This document shows, piece by piece, positions 23,881 through 35,900 of a stretch of DNA of 64,000 nt (position 1 is the first letter of the stretch; each line of letters begins with the position of its first letter). The position numbers and the translations under genes are program-made. The stretch comes from Antedon mediterranea (lineage: Eukaryota > Echinodermata > Crinoidea > Comatulida > Antedonidae). The notes beneath the pieces were generated by a model, which searched no databases, was not told the origin of the DNA, and was given only the letters and a program-made list of their open reading frames with translations. The stretch lies in contig NC_092675.1 of the NCBI RefSeq assembly GCF_964355755.1, forward strand, positions 15,329,312-15,393,311, given 5' to 3'.

Positions 23881-24319
23881 ACATTTTAATACGCGTATTA
23901 GTTAAAAACACATAAATGCAAAGTTGTCCAAACTATGATAGTGATGGTTTTACAAGTAATCATATTATTTGATCAGTAAAGTTATGTTATTTCATTATAA
24001 TTTGGATTAATATAATTATAATACTGTATTTCATCAAATCAGACTTCGATCAGGATAGGAAGCGAATAGGAAGAGATAAGGGGTCAACGTTCAAAATTGA
24101 TAAATTATAACAATTTATTATATACATATGTATTATAACCAATTTATTGAAGTTCAATTTGGTCTTTTATTACATTTGTATGGTTATATAGGTATCTATT
24201 CAGTCACCTTATATAAAACAAATACTTTGCAATTAAAGGTCAATGTCAATATTGACCAATTACAAATCATCAATCATACACAATCAAAAGAGCACATTCA
24301 TCATTACACCAGTTGACAT

Positions 24320-24332
24320 AGGTCAAAGGTCA
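24320..24332 (+). promoter_or_regulatory. Exact DR1 motif in TE
   Basis: AGGTCAAAGGTCA. The homologous site in the inverted copy, 46093-46105, is also exact. Confidence 0.5.
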
Positions 24333-25982
24333 ACATTTGAACAAGTAAATAATGCAAAGTTATTCAAACTATGAGATTATTTGATCAGTGAAGTTATGGT
24401 ATTTTTTCTAGTGCGCATTATTTTAAATGTATTATAATACTGTAAAATAAATAATAAAATTAATATTATATTAACTGTTAAAATGTTATGATGTTAAAAT
24501 GTTACGCTGACCTTCAATGATTTGCCACTACACAGTATTTATTAGGGCTACAATATTCGTTTTTGAAAAATAAAATATTATTAATCTGAACCAGAGAATA
24601 ATCAGATCCAGGTCACTACACATACTGACCACAATTTGTATATAGCCACAGTTAGTTTGGATTCTAAAATAACCCATATAAATTTGGCCGAATGAACCCT
24701 CTAAGGACCCTTTTGGAAACTCTATGTTGTGTCACTTAACTCTTCCCTGGTGGTGTGCTACATAAGACCGTGTATTATAAATTAATATTGGGTAAATAGT
24801 TCATAGATGAACTATAGAATAAAACTAAATGTGCACCCTCAATTTTAAAATAACATTTATGGATTTGCCCAAATGAACCCAAGGGCCGACCTTCATGGAC
24901 CTTTCGGGGTTCTCTATGTGGGGCTACAACAGACCCTATTGGAAATACTGTATGTGTGGTGAAAAAGTGGGTTCATAGAAATATAATTAATATCCCTGTG
25001 CACCCTCGATCATCCATAAGGATCATTTATGGATTTGCCAAAATTAACCCAAGGACCGGTCATCCTCCATGGATGGACATTATAAGCCCCATAATGGACA
25101 TATAAGGGGTGACACTGTGGGTTAATAGACAGGCGGGGCCCATGGAATAAAGCTGTGCACTCTTGATTCTTAAGGAACCCATATGGATTTTGCTTAAAAT
25201 GAAACAACTTGTCATCTATTTAGACCCTTCTGTGGTTCTCTACTGTATGTTTAGTCCCTGTATCGGATCAATGCATTTTGCTACATTTAAGTTACTGTGT
25301 TAGAAATATATCGGGTAACTAAACTGTGGGTTCCAAGATTAAGCCATGGGAAAAGCCTGTCTGTGCACCTATAATCCTTTTAAAAGGAACCCATATGGAT
25401 TTGCCAAAATGAACCAAGGGTAACTTCTGGATTCTCTATGAGCCGTACATTCGGTTTAATTAGAGATACATGGATAAAAATAATACCTGAATGAAATTGC
25501 TCAAATGTTTCTGAAAGACTGTATAGTAGTATTCCCCTTCCACACCTCTTTGAATTAAATCTGCCCCGATAAGCTCTTATGTACAGGATTTCAAAGCAAT
25601 AATCACATCTATTAGATTGAATAAAATTAGCTATTATAAACATTAGAAATCTCTATGCCATGTCGTTATTTAGATGAGAAAAACAGGTCAAAGGTTAAAA
25701 TTACAGAAAAATAGGTGTTTCAGTCACTTTTTGAAAAAAATGTTGCATTATGGCAAGTATAAACATATATATTGCGAATAATTTGACACCAAAATATATC
25801 TATATCTCTATTAAGTTATGTTATTATAACCTTACTCAATTATGTAAAAGGTCAATAACAACACTTCCGGTCATTTTCAAGCAATATCATCTGTTACACT
25901 GAATATAAATGTATATTTTGAGAACAATTTTCTGCTATTTTTAATTCTCTCCGACCTGCCGTTACTTAGATATAGCTAAAAG

Positions 25983-25995
25983 AGGTCAAAGGTCA
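25983..25995 (+). promoter_or_regulatory. Exact DR1 motif in TE
   Basis: AGGTCAAAGGTCA. The homologous site in the inverted copy, 43369-43381, is also exact. A one-mismatch version lies at 25685-25697. Confidence 0.5.
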
Positions 25996-26654
25996 AAATT
26001 GCTAAAAATGGGGGTTCGAGTCAATTTTACAAAGAAAGTTCTGTTAGAGCTAATATAAACATATACATTTTGAACAATTTGACACCAAAATTATCTCATT
26101 ACGTCCAGTATTTCCAGAGATATAGCATGTTTTATAAAAAAAAATAGCGACCATTTTGTTTATGCTAATTATGCAAATTGCTCAATACTGACAGCTGTCC
26201 AGTAAAAAAATATATTCATTCTGATGGTATCGAGATTCAAAATCCATCAACAACAACAAAAAAAGTATAGAAAACATTGCAAGGTTAAACCCCTTGGCTG
26301 CCAAACTATAGGTACGTTCTATGATTGGTCAATATTGACATTTGACCCTTATTCACAAAGGTTTTTTTTTTTTTATGATTGAAGATGATTGAATAGATAC
26401 CTATAATCATAAAAATGGAATAAAAGACAAAATTGTGCTTCAATAAATTTTTTATAATACATATACATAATACATTGTTGTAATTGGTCAATTTTGAACT
26501 TTGACCCCTTATATCTCGAAAACGCTTCCTATCCTGATCGATTACCTTCCATATTCGTAATCTACGGAAAATTCTGGTCTAGAAAAGTTGGATGGCAATT
26601 TGTCCCCTTTTGGGTGGTGATACCCCCCCCCCCCCCCCCTCCTGCCACCGGACT

Positions 26655-27940
26655 ATCAGAACGCCACGGACTTTATCTGCAAAACTAACCAAATTCAAAA
26701 TTTACCTAATAATTCTGTTCTGGCTACATTAGATGTTTCATCGTTGTATACTAATATTCCTCACTAAGAAGGAGCCGACCCATGCACTTTAAATTACAAA
26801 CAAATTTTTGGCAAAACTCCTAAAGCTCATTTACGAGAACTGGTCATATTGATTTTAACCAACAACAATTTTATTTTTGCCAATGACCATTACCTCCAAA
26901 TTCATGGCACAAAAATGGCTCCATCTTTTGCAAATTTATTTATGGGACAATTTGAGGCCAATTTTCTGTCCCTCCAGCCTAATAAACCACTTGTTTGGTT
27001 TAGATACATTGACGACATCTTCATGATCTGGACCCATGGTGAAGATAATCTGGATTTATTTCTTCTGAATATTAATTCAGCCCACCCAACTATCAAATTT
27101 ACAGCTACTAAATCCACTAGTAGCGTTGACTTTTTGGACCCTATAGTGACCATAGAAAATGGTACACTAAAAACTGACTTATTCTGTAAACCTACGGATA
27201 AAAATATGTACCTGCTACCTAGCAGTTGTCATCCCTGACACTGTACTAAAAACATACCGTACAGTCAAGCATTTACGTATCTGACATATCTGTTCTTCAG
27301 ATTTAGATTTTCAGAATCGTACAGAACTCACCGGACATCTCCGGAATAGAAATTACAAGAAGGAATACATTGAAACTGCTATAAAGAAAGCAAAAGATAT
27401 TCCTCGATGTCGGACACTGACGTACAAACCACGTCAGCCAAAATCGACCAGAGTGCCATTAGTCACAACCTATCACCATAGGTAGCCTCCATTACGGACT
27501 ATTATTGAGAAACATATGCCCATTCTACAGTCTATAGAACATCTCAGGACTGTTTTTCCAGAACCACCCATTATTGCATTTCGTAGACCTCCCAACCTTT
27601 GTGATATATTAGTAAGATCCAAATTTAAGAATGAAATTAACTCTCAAAATTGGGCAGTCACCTTTGCGGCAAAACTTGTTCATTGGTTTACTGCTGACAA
27701 ATTTAAGAGTAACCAAACTGGCTGCATTTTTCGGATAAGACAATCAATTAATTGTCTAACCAAAACAAAACTGAAACAAAAAACACAAAAAATTTCAGAG
27801 TTATTGCAATAGGTCATGATGTCAAATGGAGCGACAAAACTCGCAAAGACAAAGAAAACCACTGGGAATTACAACTTAAAACCACAAAACCTTTTGGACT
27901 TAACATTAGGAAAAAACTCCCAAAATTTAAGTTTCAATAA
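26655..27940 (+). mobile_element. Penelope-like element, reverse transcriptase core to C-terminus (pseudogene)
   Basis: Continues the protein begun at 23181. It encodes ATLDVSSLYTNIPH, then ANDHYLQIHGTKMAPSFANL, FRYIDDIFMIW (catalytic YxDD as YIDD) and SVDFLDP, with FCKPTDKNMYLLPSSCHP at about 27175. After a stop at 27236-27240 the thumb continues in other frames (TYHHR.., PPIIAFRRPPNLCDILVR at about 27550-27610). A cysteine-containing CGKTCSLVYC piece at 27670-27700 and HWELQLKTTKPFGLNIRKK at 27860-27915 are ends of the GIY-YIG endonuclease region, whose middle is missing. Several stops and frameshifts: inactive. Confidence 0.88.
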
Positions 27941-28286
27941 CCACCATTTAAGCTGTTTTTTAGTTTCACTCCAAAATTGTTTATATCTCTACTCTTATTC
28001 AGACTCCACCCTGTCACATTTTGTTGTATTTCTTTTATTCCTGTCCCAGGCGTTCCAACCCTCCCGATTTATCCGGGAGTCTCCCGAATTTTAACATCAC
28101 CTCCCGGTCTCCCGAATTTTAAATATATCTCCCGATTTCACACATTTCTATAAAATTCAGTATTATTTCCCACGAAAGTTAATATTACAAATTAATTTAA
28201 TCTCACACATCGTACGTACCACCCCGTATGATACAACGAAAATGTAATGTATGTAAAGATTGTATAGCATAGTACAGCGTACTGTA

Positions 28287-28450
28287 AGGCGACGTCCTTT
28301 GTGTTTACCGATAGTACGCGATTCTTACCTTTAGCGATAAAGCTACAGTATCGCTTTATCAGTAGAGTAGGCGCACGTGTACTGAAACTTTTTCCTGGTT
28401 ACAAGTTTGACCTAATTCCCATGCCCAGGGAAGGCATCATTGTCAGTGTA
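28287..28450 (+). repeat. Left copy of a roughly 150-bp duplication flanking the 5.1 kb element
   Basis: GCGACGTCCTTTGTGTTTACC ... GTACTGAAA ... TGCCCAGG is present here and again at 33566-33690 on the far side of the inserted element, with substitutions and small indels. Either the hAT DNA was tandemly duplicated before insertion or two related hAT copies are joined here. Confidence 0.75.
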
Positions 28451-28744
28451 GTAGTAGTAGTACTACACAGCAAAATTCTGATTCTTGTTTTAAGAAAAAA
28501 AAAACTTGTTTCAAGCAAAATATTTCTTGAAACAAGTAAATTTTGACTTGTCCGTATTTCAATACTTTTTGGCTTACCAAGAATCGTAAAATTCTTAACA
28601 AGAATCACACAAATTCTTATCAAGAAAATTATTCTTACCAAGAAATAATACTTTAAGAACAATATTCTTACCAAGAATTTAATTGCTTTTTTCATTCTTG
28701 TTTTAAGCAGTATCTGCCTTAAAATAAGTAACAATTTATCGATT

Positions 28745-29990
28745 TTTTAAAATAGAATTCTTGTTTCAAGCAATATTTTTCTTAAAATAAGTAAGAATAT
28801 TCCGATTTGTATTTTTTTGAATTCTTGTTTCAAGCAATATATTTCTTAAAATAAGTAAGAATATTCCGATTTGTATTTTATAGAATTCTTGTTTCAAGCA
28901 ATATATTTCTTAAAATAAGTAAGAATATTCCGATTTGTATTTTTTTGAATTCTTGTTTCAAGCAAGATATTTCTTAAAATAAGTAAGAATATTCCGATTT
29001 GTATTTTATAGAATTCTTGTTTCAAGCAATATATTTCTTAAAATAAGTAAGAATATTCCGATTTGTATTTTTTTGAATTCTTGTTTCAAGCAAGATATTT
29101 CTTAAAATAAGTAAGAATATTCCGATTTTTATTTTTTGAATTCTTGTTTCAAGCAATATTTTTCTTAAAATAAGTAAGAATATTCCGATTTGTATTTTTT
29201 GAATTCTTGTTTCAAGCAATATTTTTCTTAAAATAAGTAAGAATATTCCGATTTGTATTTTTTGAATTCTTGTTTCAAGCAATTTTTTTCTTAAAATAAG
29301 TAAGAATATTCCGATTTGTATTTTTTGAATTCTTGTTTCAAGCAAAATATTTCTTAAAATAAGTAAGAATATTCCGATTTTTATTTGTAGAATTATTGTT
29401 TCAAGCAATATTTTTCTTAAAATAAGTAAGAATATTCCGATTTGTATTTTTTAGAATTCTTGTTTTAAGCAATATTTTTCTTAAAATAAGTAAGAATATT
29501 CCGATTTTTAATTTTAATATTCTTGTTTCAAGCAATATATTTCTTAAAATAAGTAAGAATATTCCGATTTGTATTTTTTGAATTCTTGTTTCAAGCAATA
29601 TTTTTCTTAAAATAAGTAAGAATATTCCGATTTGTATTTTTTGAATTCTTGTTTCAAGCAATATTTTTCTTAAAATAAGTAAGAATATTCCGATTTGTAT
29701 TTTTTGAATTCTTGTTTCAAGCAATATATTTCTTAAAATAAGTAAGAATATTCCGATTTTTATTTGTAGAATTCTTGTTTCAAGCAATATTTTTCTTAAA
29801 ATAAGTAAGAATATTCCGGTTTGTATTTTTTAGAATTCTTGTTTTAAGCAATATTTTTCTTAAAATAAGTAAGAATATTCCGATTTATATTTTTAGTTTT
29901 CTTGTTTCAAGCAATATATTTCTTAAAATAAGTAAGAATATTCCGATTTTTATTTGTAGAATTCTTGTTTCAAGCAAAACTTTTTTAAAA
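28745..29990. repeat. Tandem array, 63-bp unit, about 19 copies
   Basis: Unit read as GAATTCTTGTTTCAAGCAAT, ATATTTCTTAAAATAAGTAA, GAATATTCCGATTTGTATTTT. Spacing of the AATTC words is 63 bp (29581, 29644, 29707). Since 63 is divisible by 3, long repetitive minus-strand frames appear (21-residue repeat with ILLETRIQKIQIGIFLLILRK-like content, positions 29022-29787). These are not taken as genes. Two or three units in inverted orientation follow at about 30010-30150. Confidence 0.95.
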
Positions 29991-30239
29991 ATAAGTAAAC
30001 AAGAAGTCTATCAAATAAAAACCAGTAAATGTTTACTTATTTTAAGAAAAGTATTGCTTGAAACAAGAATTCTATCAAATTAAAATTCGTAAATTCTTAC
30101 TTATATTGGGAAAAAAATTGCTTGAAACAAGAATTCTATAAAATATAAATCATTAAAAATTTATTTTAAGTTATTTTAAGAACGATAAATGAATACTCAT
30201 TTTAAGAAATATTTTACTTAAACAAATAAATTCAAGAAT

Positions 30240-31610
30240 GTTATAAAACATAATATTAACAATACTACTGTTATTTTCATTAAGAACTACAATTTACATG
30301 ACATTAGGTACAATAATATATACAACTTCTTTAAAACAAACTTGTTTTTATTAATAATAAAATGCCATCAAAAGAAAACTTAAAAACATTAAAATGGTAA
30401 AATACAAATTTCGTAAAATTCTTCTCCCGCACCTGGGCTTTAAACTAATAGGTGTCCTTAAATTTATTAATGTATACTAATGATGATTCAACAGCCTTTG
30501 TCAAGTGTACAGGTGTGTTTTCATCACAAATCAGTAACTGTTAAAGGATAGTGATGCCTACTTCTTTTCATTTTGGATAATCGAAATCCAGAAGGTAAAA
30601 AGTGGAGAGGAGAGTAACTAGAGCCTCATCTAATTTTGCTTTCTTTGTAGTTAGAATTGTTTGCTAAACTTTAATGTAGGCCATTTCTGTGTCCAAAAGC
30701 AATACCGGCATATTACCTGATCGGCGTGAAGACCAGGATTCTGGATCTTTATTCATGTTCCTAAAAATGAAAAGAGATTAATATAGTTTTAGTTATTACT
30801 GTATTTAAAATATGTGTAACATCATCAACTAATTGGGTACGGTGTGGTTTTAGAGTCCTATATCTGGGGCGGTAAACACAAAAACATGACGCAATATTAG
30901 AACGGTGGTAAGAATAATTTTACATTATAAGACATAAGGGTGGGTGGAATATGCATTTGAACTTTTTAATCACAAACTTTGCCCTGTTTATACCGATCCC
31001 AAAGACAGGCCTGGCTGTATCTATTATTTTTAGTTAAATTATTAGGGTCTAAATTTATTTTTAATATTACTATTTAGGAAGACAATACGCAAAACGGTGC
31101 TCAATCCTGATTGATGTTTTTATTCCGTATCAATGTTTATAATAACAATCATACAATTAAATGTAAATTTTGTTTAATTGTTTGATTATGACACATGTTT
31201 GTTGCAGTCCGAAAAAAAGCGATAAGTTCGTGCCAGTAAACTGAAGTAGGTACAGTATTTGCTAAGGCATTATAATTCAATTCATGGAAATACTCCGAAT
31301 TTTCGAGTAACATGTGGAATTGGTGGTTCGCTGCCCGGCAAGCTTTGGAATTTACAATTCGTTTTACAAGCATGTCATAAGACGCCATTTTAAGGACGAG
31401 TATAACAATCGGCAACCTCCTGCTGTTGACGATGGAAACATCAGTATATAAGTATGCCTGGAGAAAACGAGGATGCCAATTGAGGATGAAGTAGAACTAG
31501 GCCTAGACTAGGAGACTGACGAAGTTAATGAAGAAAAAAACTATTATAACGGGGATGATTTATCAACTGACGATAGTAGTAGTGATAATTCTAGTATTGT
31601 TATACTGTTA
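30240..31610. other. Unique central segment of the CACAG-ended element
   Basis: Between the two arrays. No recognised protein up to about 31480; from there an acidic stretch reads DEVNEEKNYYNGDDLST then DDSSSDNSS in the + direction (about 31520-31600), which has coding-like composition but a stop nearby. Confidence 0.35.
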
Positions 31611-31669
31611 ATGATTGTTTAATATTAATGATCTTGTTGATGCTCAGCAAGAAGGCCTACTAACTAGAG

Positions 31670-32193
31670 GATGAACAAGCAGATAATAGTATAAAAAATG
31701 CTGATTTCTTTCTACTAAAATTAAAGGAGAGAAACAAGATTCCACAGGTAAGCCATTTTGCTTTAAAATTACAACAATTATGCATTTTAAACTATTTTTT
31801 ATTAGAGAAATACGTCTATTTCCTAGGCCTTGCTGGTACTGTTATTATACAGGACTATTAGCTATAATAGTAACTATAGGACTTGGGTACTAGGCCTAGG
31901 CATTATACATGCTAAGTTTATGTTGCATTTTTTTGTGACCAATTTCATTGTTACAAATAACATTTTTTTTGTTAGGCTGCATAGCTCCCCAACTAAAGCA
32001 CAACTTAGTTTTTAAACATATTAAAACTTGAATATAAAAAATATTAAATCAATATTATTTTCTTTAGGTTGCAGTGCAATCGATTATTCAAAGCACAAAC
32101 AGTTTGATTACCCAGATTCTTTCATCAGTTGAAACTGAAGTGCTAACTGCTCTACCGTTGTGTGAATATAAGGATATTGACAATCTATTTTAA
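31670..32193 (+). pseudogene. Remnant of a two-exon coding unit inside the CACAG-ended element
   Basis: 31671-31747 reads EDEQADNSIKNADFFLLKLK then ERNKIPQ up to CAG|GTAAGC. An acceptor TTTCTTTAG at 32061-32067 opens VAVQSIIQSTNSLITQILSS, then VETEVLTALPLCEYKDID and NLF, stopping at TAA 32191-32193 where the satellite array begins. 'LLKLKE...IPQ..V..I' resembles a protein class often met next to transposons in marine animals, but I cannot name the family. Probably element-encoded or captured and truncated. Confidence 0.4.
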
Positions 32194-33420
32194 GTAAAAC
32201 ATTTCTCAAAATAAGTATTTTTAAGAATATTAAAATAGAATTGACTTCAATTCAAGCAAAAATAGTCTTGATAGGATAATAGTATGATATTGACTTCTTA
32301 TCTTAAGTAAAACATTTCTCAAAATAAGTATTTTTAAAAATATTGCGAATCTCAATTTAAGCAAAAATAGTCTTGATAAGATAGTATGATATTGACTTCT
32401 TATTTTAAGTAAAACATTTCTCAAAATAAATATTTTAAAGAATATTGCGAATCTTGATTCAAGTAAAAATAGTCTTGATAAGATAGTATGATATTGACTT
32501 CTTATTTTAAGTAAAACATTTCTCAAAATCAGAATATTGCGAATCTGAATTCAAGCAAAAATAGTCTTGATAGGATAGTATGATATTGACTTCTTATTTT
32601 AAGTAAAACATTTTTCAAAATAAGTATTTTTAAAAATATTGCGAATCTTGATTCAAGTAAAAATAGTCTTGATAAGATAGTATGATATTGACTTCTTATT
32701 TTAAGTAAAACATTTCTCAAAATCAGAATATTGCGAATCTGAATTCAAGCAAAAATAGTCTTGATAGGATAGTATGATATTGACTTCTTATTTTAAGTAA
32801 AACATTTTTCAAAATAAGTATTTTTAAAAATATTGCGAATCTCAATTTAAGCAAAAATAGTCTTGATAAGATAGTATGATATTGACTTCTTATTTTAAGT
32901 AAAACATTTCTCGAAATAAGTATTTTTAAGAATATTGCGAATCTTGATTCAAGTAAAAATAGTCTTGATAAGATAGTATGATATTGACTTCTTATTTTAA
33001 GTAAAACATTTCTCAAAATAAGTATGTTTTAAAATATTGCGAATCTCAATTTAAGCAAAAATAGTCTTGATAAGATAGTATGATATTGACTTCTTATTTT
33101 AAGTAAAACATTTCTCAAAATAAGTATTTTTATGAATATTGCGAAACCTAATTTAAGAAACTTTGTCTTACCTAGAAAAATATTTATTGTTTTAAGTAAT
33201 TTTTAGAATTCATCAATCTTGATTTAAGAAAAATTATTCTTGATAGGGATAAATATAATATTGATTTCTTATTTTAAGTAAAATACTTTTCAAATTAAGT
33301 ATTTTCAAATCTTGTTTTAAGCAAAACTATTCTTAATAAGAAGAGAATGATATTGACTTCTTATTTTAAGTAAAATATTTCTTGTAATAAGCATTTTCAA
33401 GAATATTGCAAAACTTAATT
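32190..33420. repeat. Second tandem array, about 92-105-bp unit, about 11 copies
   Basis: Unit contains CTTATTTTAAGTAAAACATT, TCTCAAAATAAGTATTTTTA, ATATTGCGAATCT and ATAGTCTTGATAAGATAGTA. TATTTTAAGT starts are at 32401, 32503, 32595 and 32697 (spacing 102, 92, 102). Both arrays share CTTAAAATAAG/CTTATTTTAAG, so they probably derive from a common hairpin-forming word. Repetitive minus-strand frames here are by-products. Confidence 0.93.
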
Positions 33421-34239
33421 TAAGAAAATGTGTCTTTTCTAGAAAATTATTTCTTGTTTTAAGTAATTTTAAATCTTGACAAGAAAAAAAATACTTATTT
33501 TAAGAATTTTTTCTTAAAACAAGATTTTTTTTTCTTGCTTAGAATTTCAAATTTTGCTGTGTATGCGACGTCCTTTGTGTTTACCGACAGTACGCGATGA
33601 ATCTACAGTATCAGTAGTAGGCGCGCGTGTACTGAAATTGCTAGTTACAAGTTCTTTGACCCAATTCCAATGCCCAGGCATCGATCGTACCATCGTACAG
33701 TACTGTATGTATTCTCACTGCGCATGTACCGGAAAAGTACTTGTAGTACTGTATTTTGCGTACATACTTTCGCGAATTGCAATCACTCATGAAATTTTCT
33801 GGTTTTACAGTGTGTCGGAAAAACGTAGTAGCGTAGTTTTAGAGACTAAAGAAAGTTGTAAAGAAAGTTGTAAGGGTATACAACAATATAAAGTTAGTAA
33901 ATAAAGTTTGATTTATAATCACCAAACAAGTTCTTTTCTTTTTGTTTGTATTAATTGTATCTCTCAACTCAAAGCAAAACGTAACTGCAAAATCAATCAG
34001 AAAAGGCACTTTATTTATTACGATAGTTTTCAAAAAGCAATCAGCCAATAGTTCACTTTTATTAATGCAATAAATAATACTTAGGCCTTACAAACATAAT
34101 TATTATTAAAGTTAGTAAAATATAAGGTTTAAATATATCATCATCAATTAAGTTCCTTTTTTGTGTTATCTTACTAAAGGAACTCAGAAGCACAATTTGA
34201 ATGAAAAATCGATCAGAAATACTTCAATGCGACGGTTTT

Positions 34240-34540
34240 TAAAACAACGACCAATTGATCAGCCAACTCTTCACCCTTCTATTCAGGCTGAGGTAAAGAT
34301 GGCATGATAGTTCATCATAATACTTTCTTCAATATTTCTGATCAACTAACAAAAATTATCAATCACGAACAAAAACGTCCGCAATTGTTAATTGCATTGG
34401 TGTTGAGCTAAGAACACAGCTTGTTACTGAAATGAAAAAGCAACCATTCAGTATAATGATTGATGGTAGCAACGACACAGGCATTGCAAAAATGTACCCG
34501 ATAACCGTACGTATCTTCGATCCTGAATTTGGCAGAGTAA
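34240..34540 (+). pseudogene. hAT transposase, N-proximal part, before the LTR insertion
   Basis: Decayed frames give HHNTFFNISDQLT (34310-34350) and then, intact from about 34381, IVNCIGVELRTQLVTEMKKQ, PFSIMIDGSNDTG and KMYPITVRIFDPEFGRV. 'FS...D.S.D......YP...R' matches the start of the RNase-H-like catalytic core of a hAT group common in invertebrates (first catalytic Asp in IDGSND). The reading frame runs into the LTR element at 34541 and continues at 37736. No BED zinc finger recognised upstream. Confidence 0.75.
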
Positions 34541-35137
34541 TGTGATATAATGATATACTGTTATATTTAAGAAATCACCCTTTGTATCGGAATTCAAATA
34601 GGTTCACAAACTTGACCCAGACAGTCCAAAGGAGAGTTTGTCCAGATGTTTTAATGACCATTTAGTTTATAATAGAATCCCTAAAGAAAACACTTAGCTT
34701 AATTTTGTGACTTTCCCATCGTTAAACCAGGAGTGATCGACACTATTTAAGTACAGATTTGACAGTGTCATCCATCACAGAAATACCTTATTATACCGTT
34801 AATCACTCCCACTTAAACACCCCTGGATCAACTTAGGACCAATCGTTACCCTCACAGATGATGTAATGACATTATGCAAATGAACTGAGCCAATATACTC
34901 CCAAGTTTCAGAAGGGCCCAGACACACCTTACAGCCACCTCACGGAGCACACACCTCACGGCAGACCTACACACTTCACACCTCACCGACAGCATCATTG
35001 ATCCTCCGCGTTCCTTATCTATACTTATAGTTGTATATTGTACTGAAGTATTATACTGAATAAACAATATAGTGTTACGACAGTCAAGCGAGTTAGAGTC
35101 TTTCATTAGTACCTCAACAACCCAACATTATATTACA
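34541..35137 (+). repeat. 5' LTR
   Basis: Starts TGTGATATAATGATATACTG and ends TTATATTACA. An AATAAA-type signal (CTGAATAAACAATATAG) lies about 75 bases before the end. The PBS follows at once. Confidence 0.93.
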
Positions 35138-35900
35138 TGGTGGAAGACCCAAATTTCATAAGGAACGGAGTGAGAAAACAAGAAATAAACACTTAACAAG
35201 ACACGAAGACGAAGACAAAAATAACCATATTTGTTTGAAAGGAGAAAACCAGAAAACCAAAAGACAATCTGAAATTATATTTGAATGAGATCGAGACAAG
35301 CAGAAATTTTATCAAATTATTACCATTGGATGAAGACAAAGAAGATAATCGAAGAAGACACAAAAGACAAGCTGAAATTATATATTTGAATGAGATCGAG
35401 ACAAGCAGAAATTTTATCAAATTATAACCATTGGATAAAGACAAAGAAGATGATCGAGGAAGACCCAAGAAGAATCAAAACAGAAGCAAGCGGACAAGAA
35501 CTGTTTCGTTTAGAGACTTTCAACTTCACGCCGTTTTTTTTCGATCGTTTTTTTTAACATTTACTTTTTTGAACATTGATGAACACCTTTCGCATTTTTT
35601 TTAATTCGTTGTTTGAACATTTAAACATTTTTGAACACTTTTTGCATTCCTTTAATTCATTTTTAATTGGATCCGAAGCATTTGGGGTAAGTCAAAACCA
35701 TTTTGAATTTTGATTTGTAACCTTGATTGAAAAGTGAGAGTTTACATATATACACACTAAAATTGTTTTTTAAATTGTTAAAATAATTGTTGAATAAACC
35801 CGCCGATAATAATAATGAGAAAATTCAGAACACCGTTAACGTAGTAAATAACGAAAACAATGTTTAATTTATCGACGAACATGACAGGACACCAGCCCAA

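Larger units (their letters stand above)
23427..26654. mobile_element. 3.2 kb TIR element (GTCCGGTGGC family), copy 1
   Basis: Inverted ends TCCGGTGGCAGGAGGGGG / CCTCCTGCCACCGGACT with arms of about 350 bp. They include ATCGATCAGGATAGGAAGCG and AAGGGGTCAAAGTTCAAAA on the left and their reverse complements on the right. It sits inside the Penelope-like reverse transcriptase. No transposase seen. The interior carries AGGTCA-rich blocks (see separate entries) and a run of about 17 C near 26624-26640. An inverted, larger relative occupies 42760-51147. The target duplication is at most 2 bp (AT or TA); superfamily not assigned. Confidence 0.85.
28466..33561. mobile_element. 5.1 kb CACAG-ended DNA element made largely of satellite arrays
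   Basis: Inverted termini CACAGCAAAATT / AATTTTGCTGTG flanked by TA on both sides (28464-28465, 33562-33563). Near both ends are self-complementary CTTGTTTTAAG / CTTAAAACAAG words. The inside holds a 63-bp array, a roughly 100-bp array and a unique centre with splice-like exon remnants. Termini beginning CAC with a 2-bp target duplication and subterminal repeats suggest a CACTA/EnSpm-like element, but no transposase was recognised, so the class is an inference. Confidence 0.7.

Noticed and set aside
29022-29787. Two 128-codon minus-strand ORFs with a 21-residue repeat
   Set aside because: By-product of a 63-bp satellite (63 = 3 x 21); hydrophobic low-complexity content only.
28504-29990. CRISPR-like array because of regular repeats
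   Set aside because: Repeats are contiguous without unique spacers, in a eukaryotic intron, with no cas genes.
32230-33016. Minus-strand ORFs with repeated NVLLKIRSQYHTILSRLFLL
   Set aside because: By-product of the second satellite array; frames break wherever a unit differs in length.
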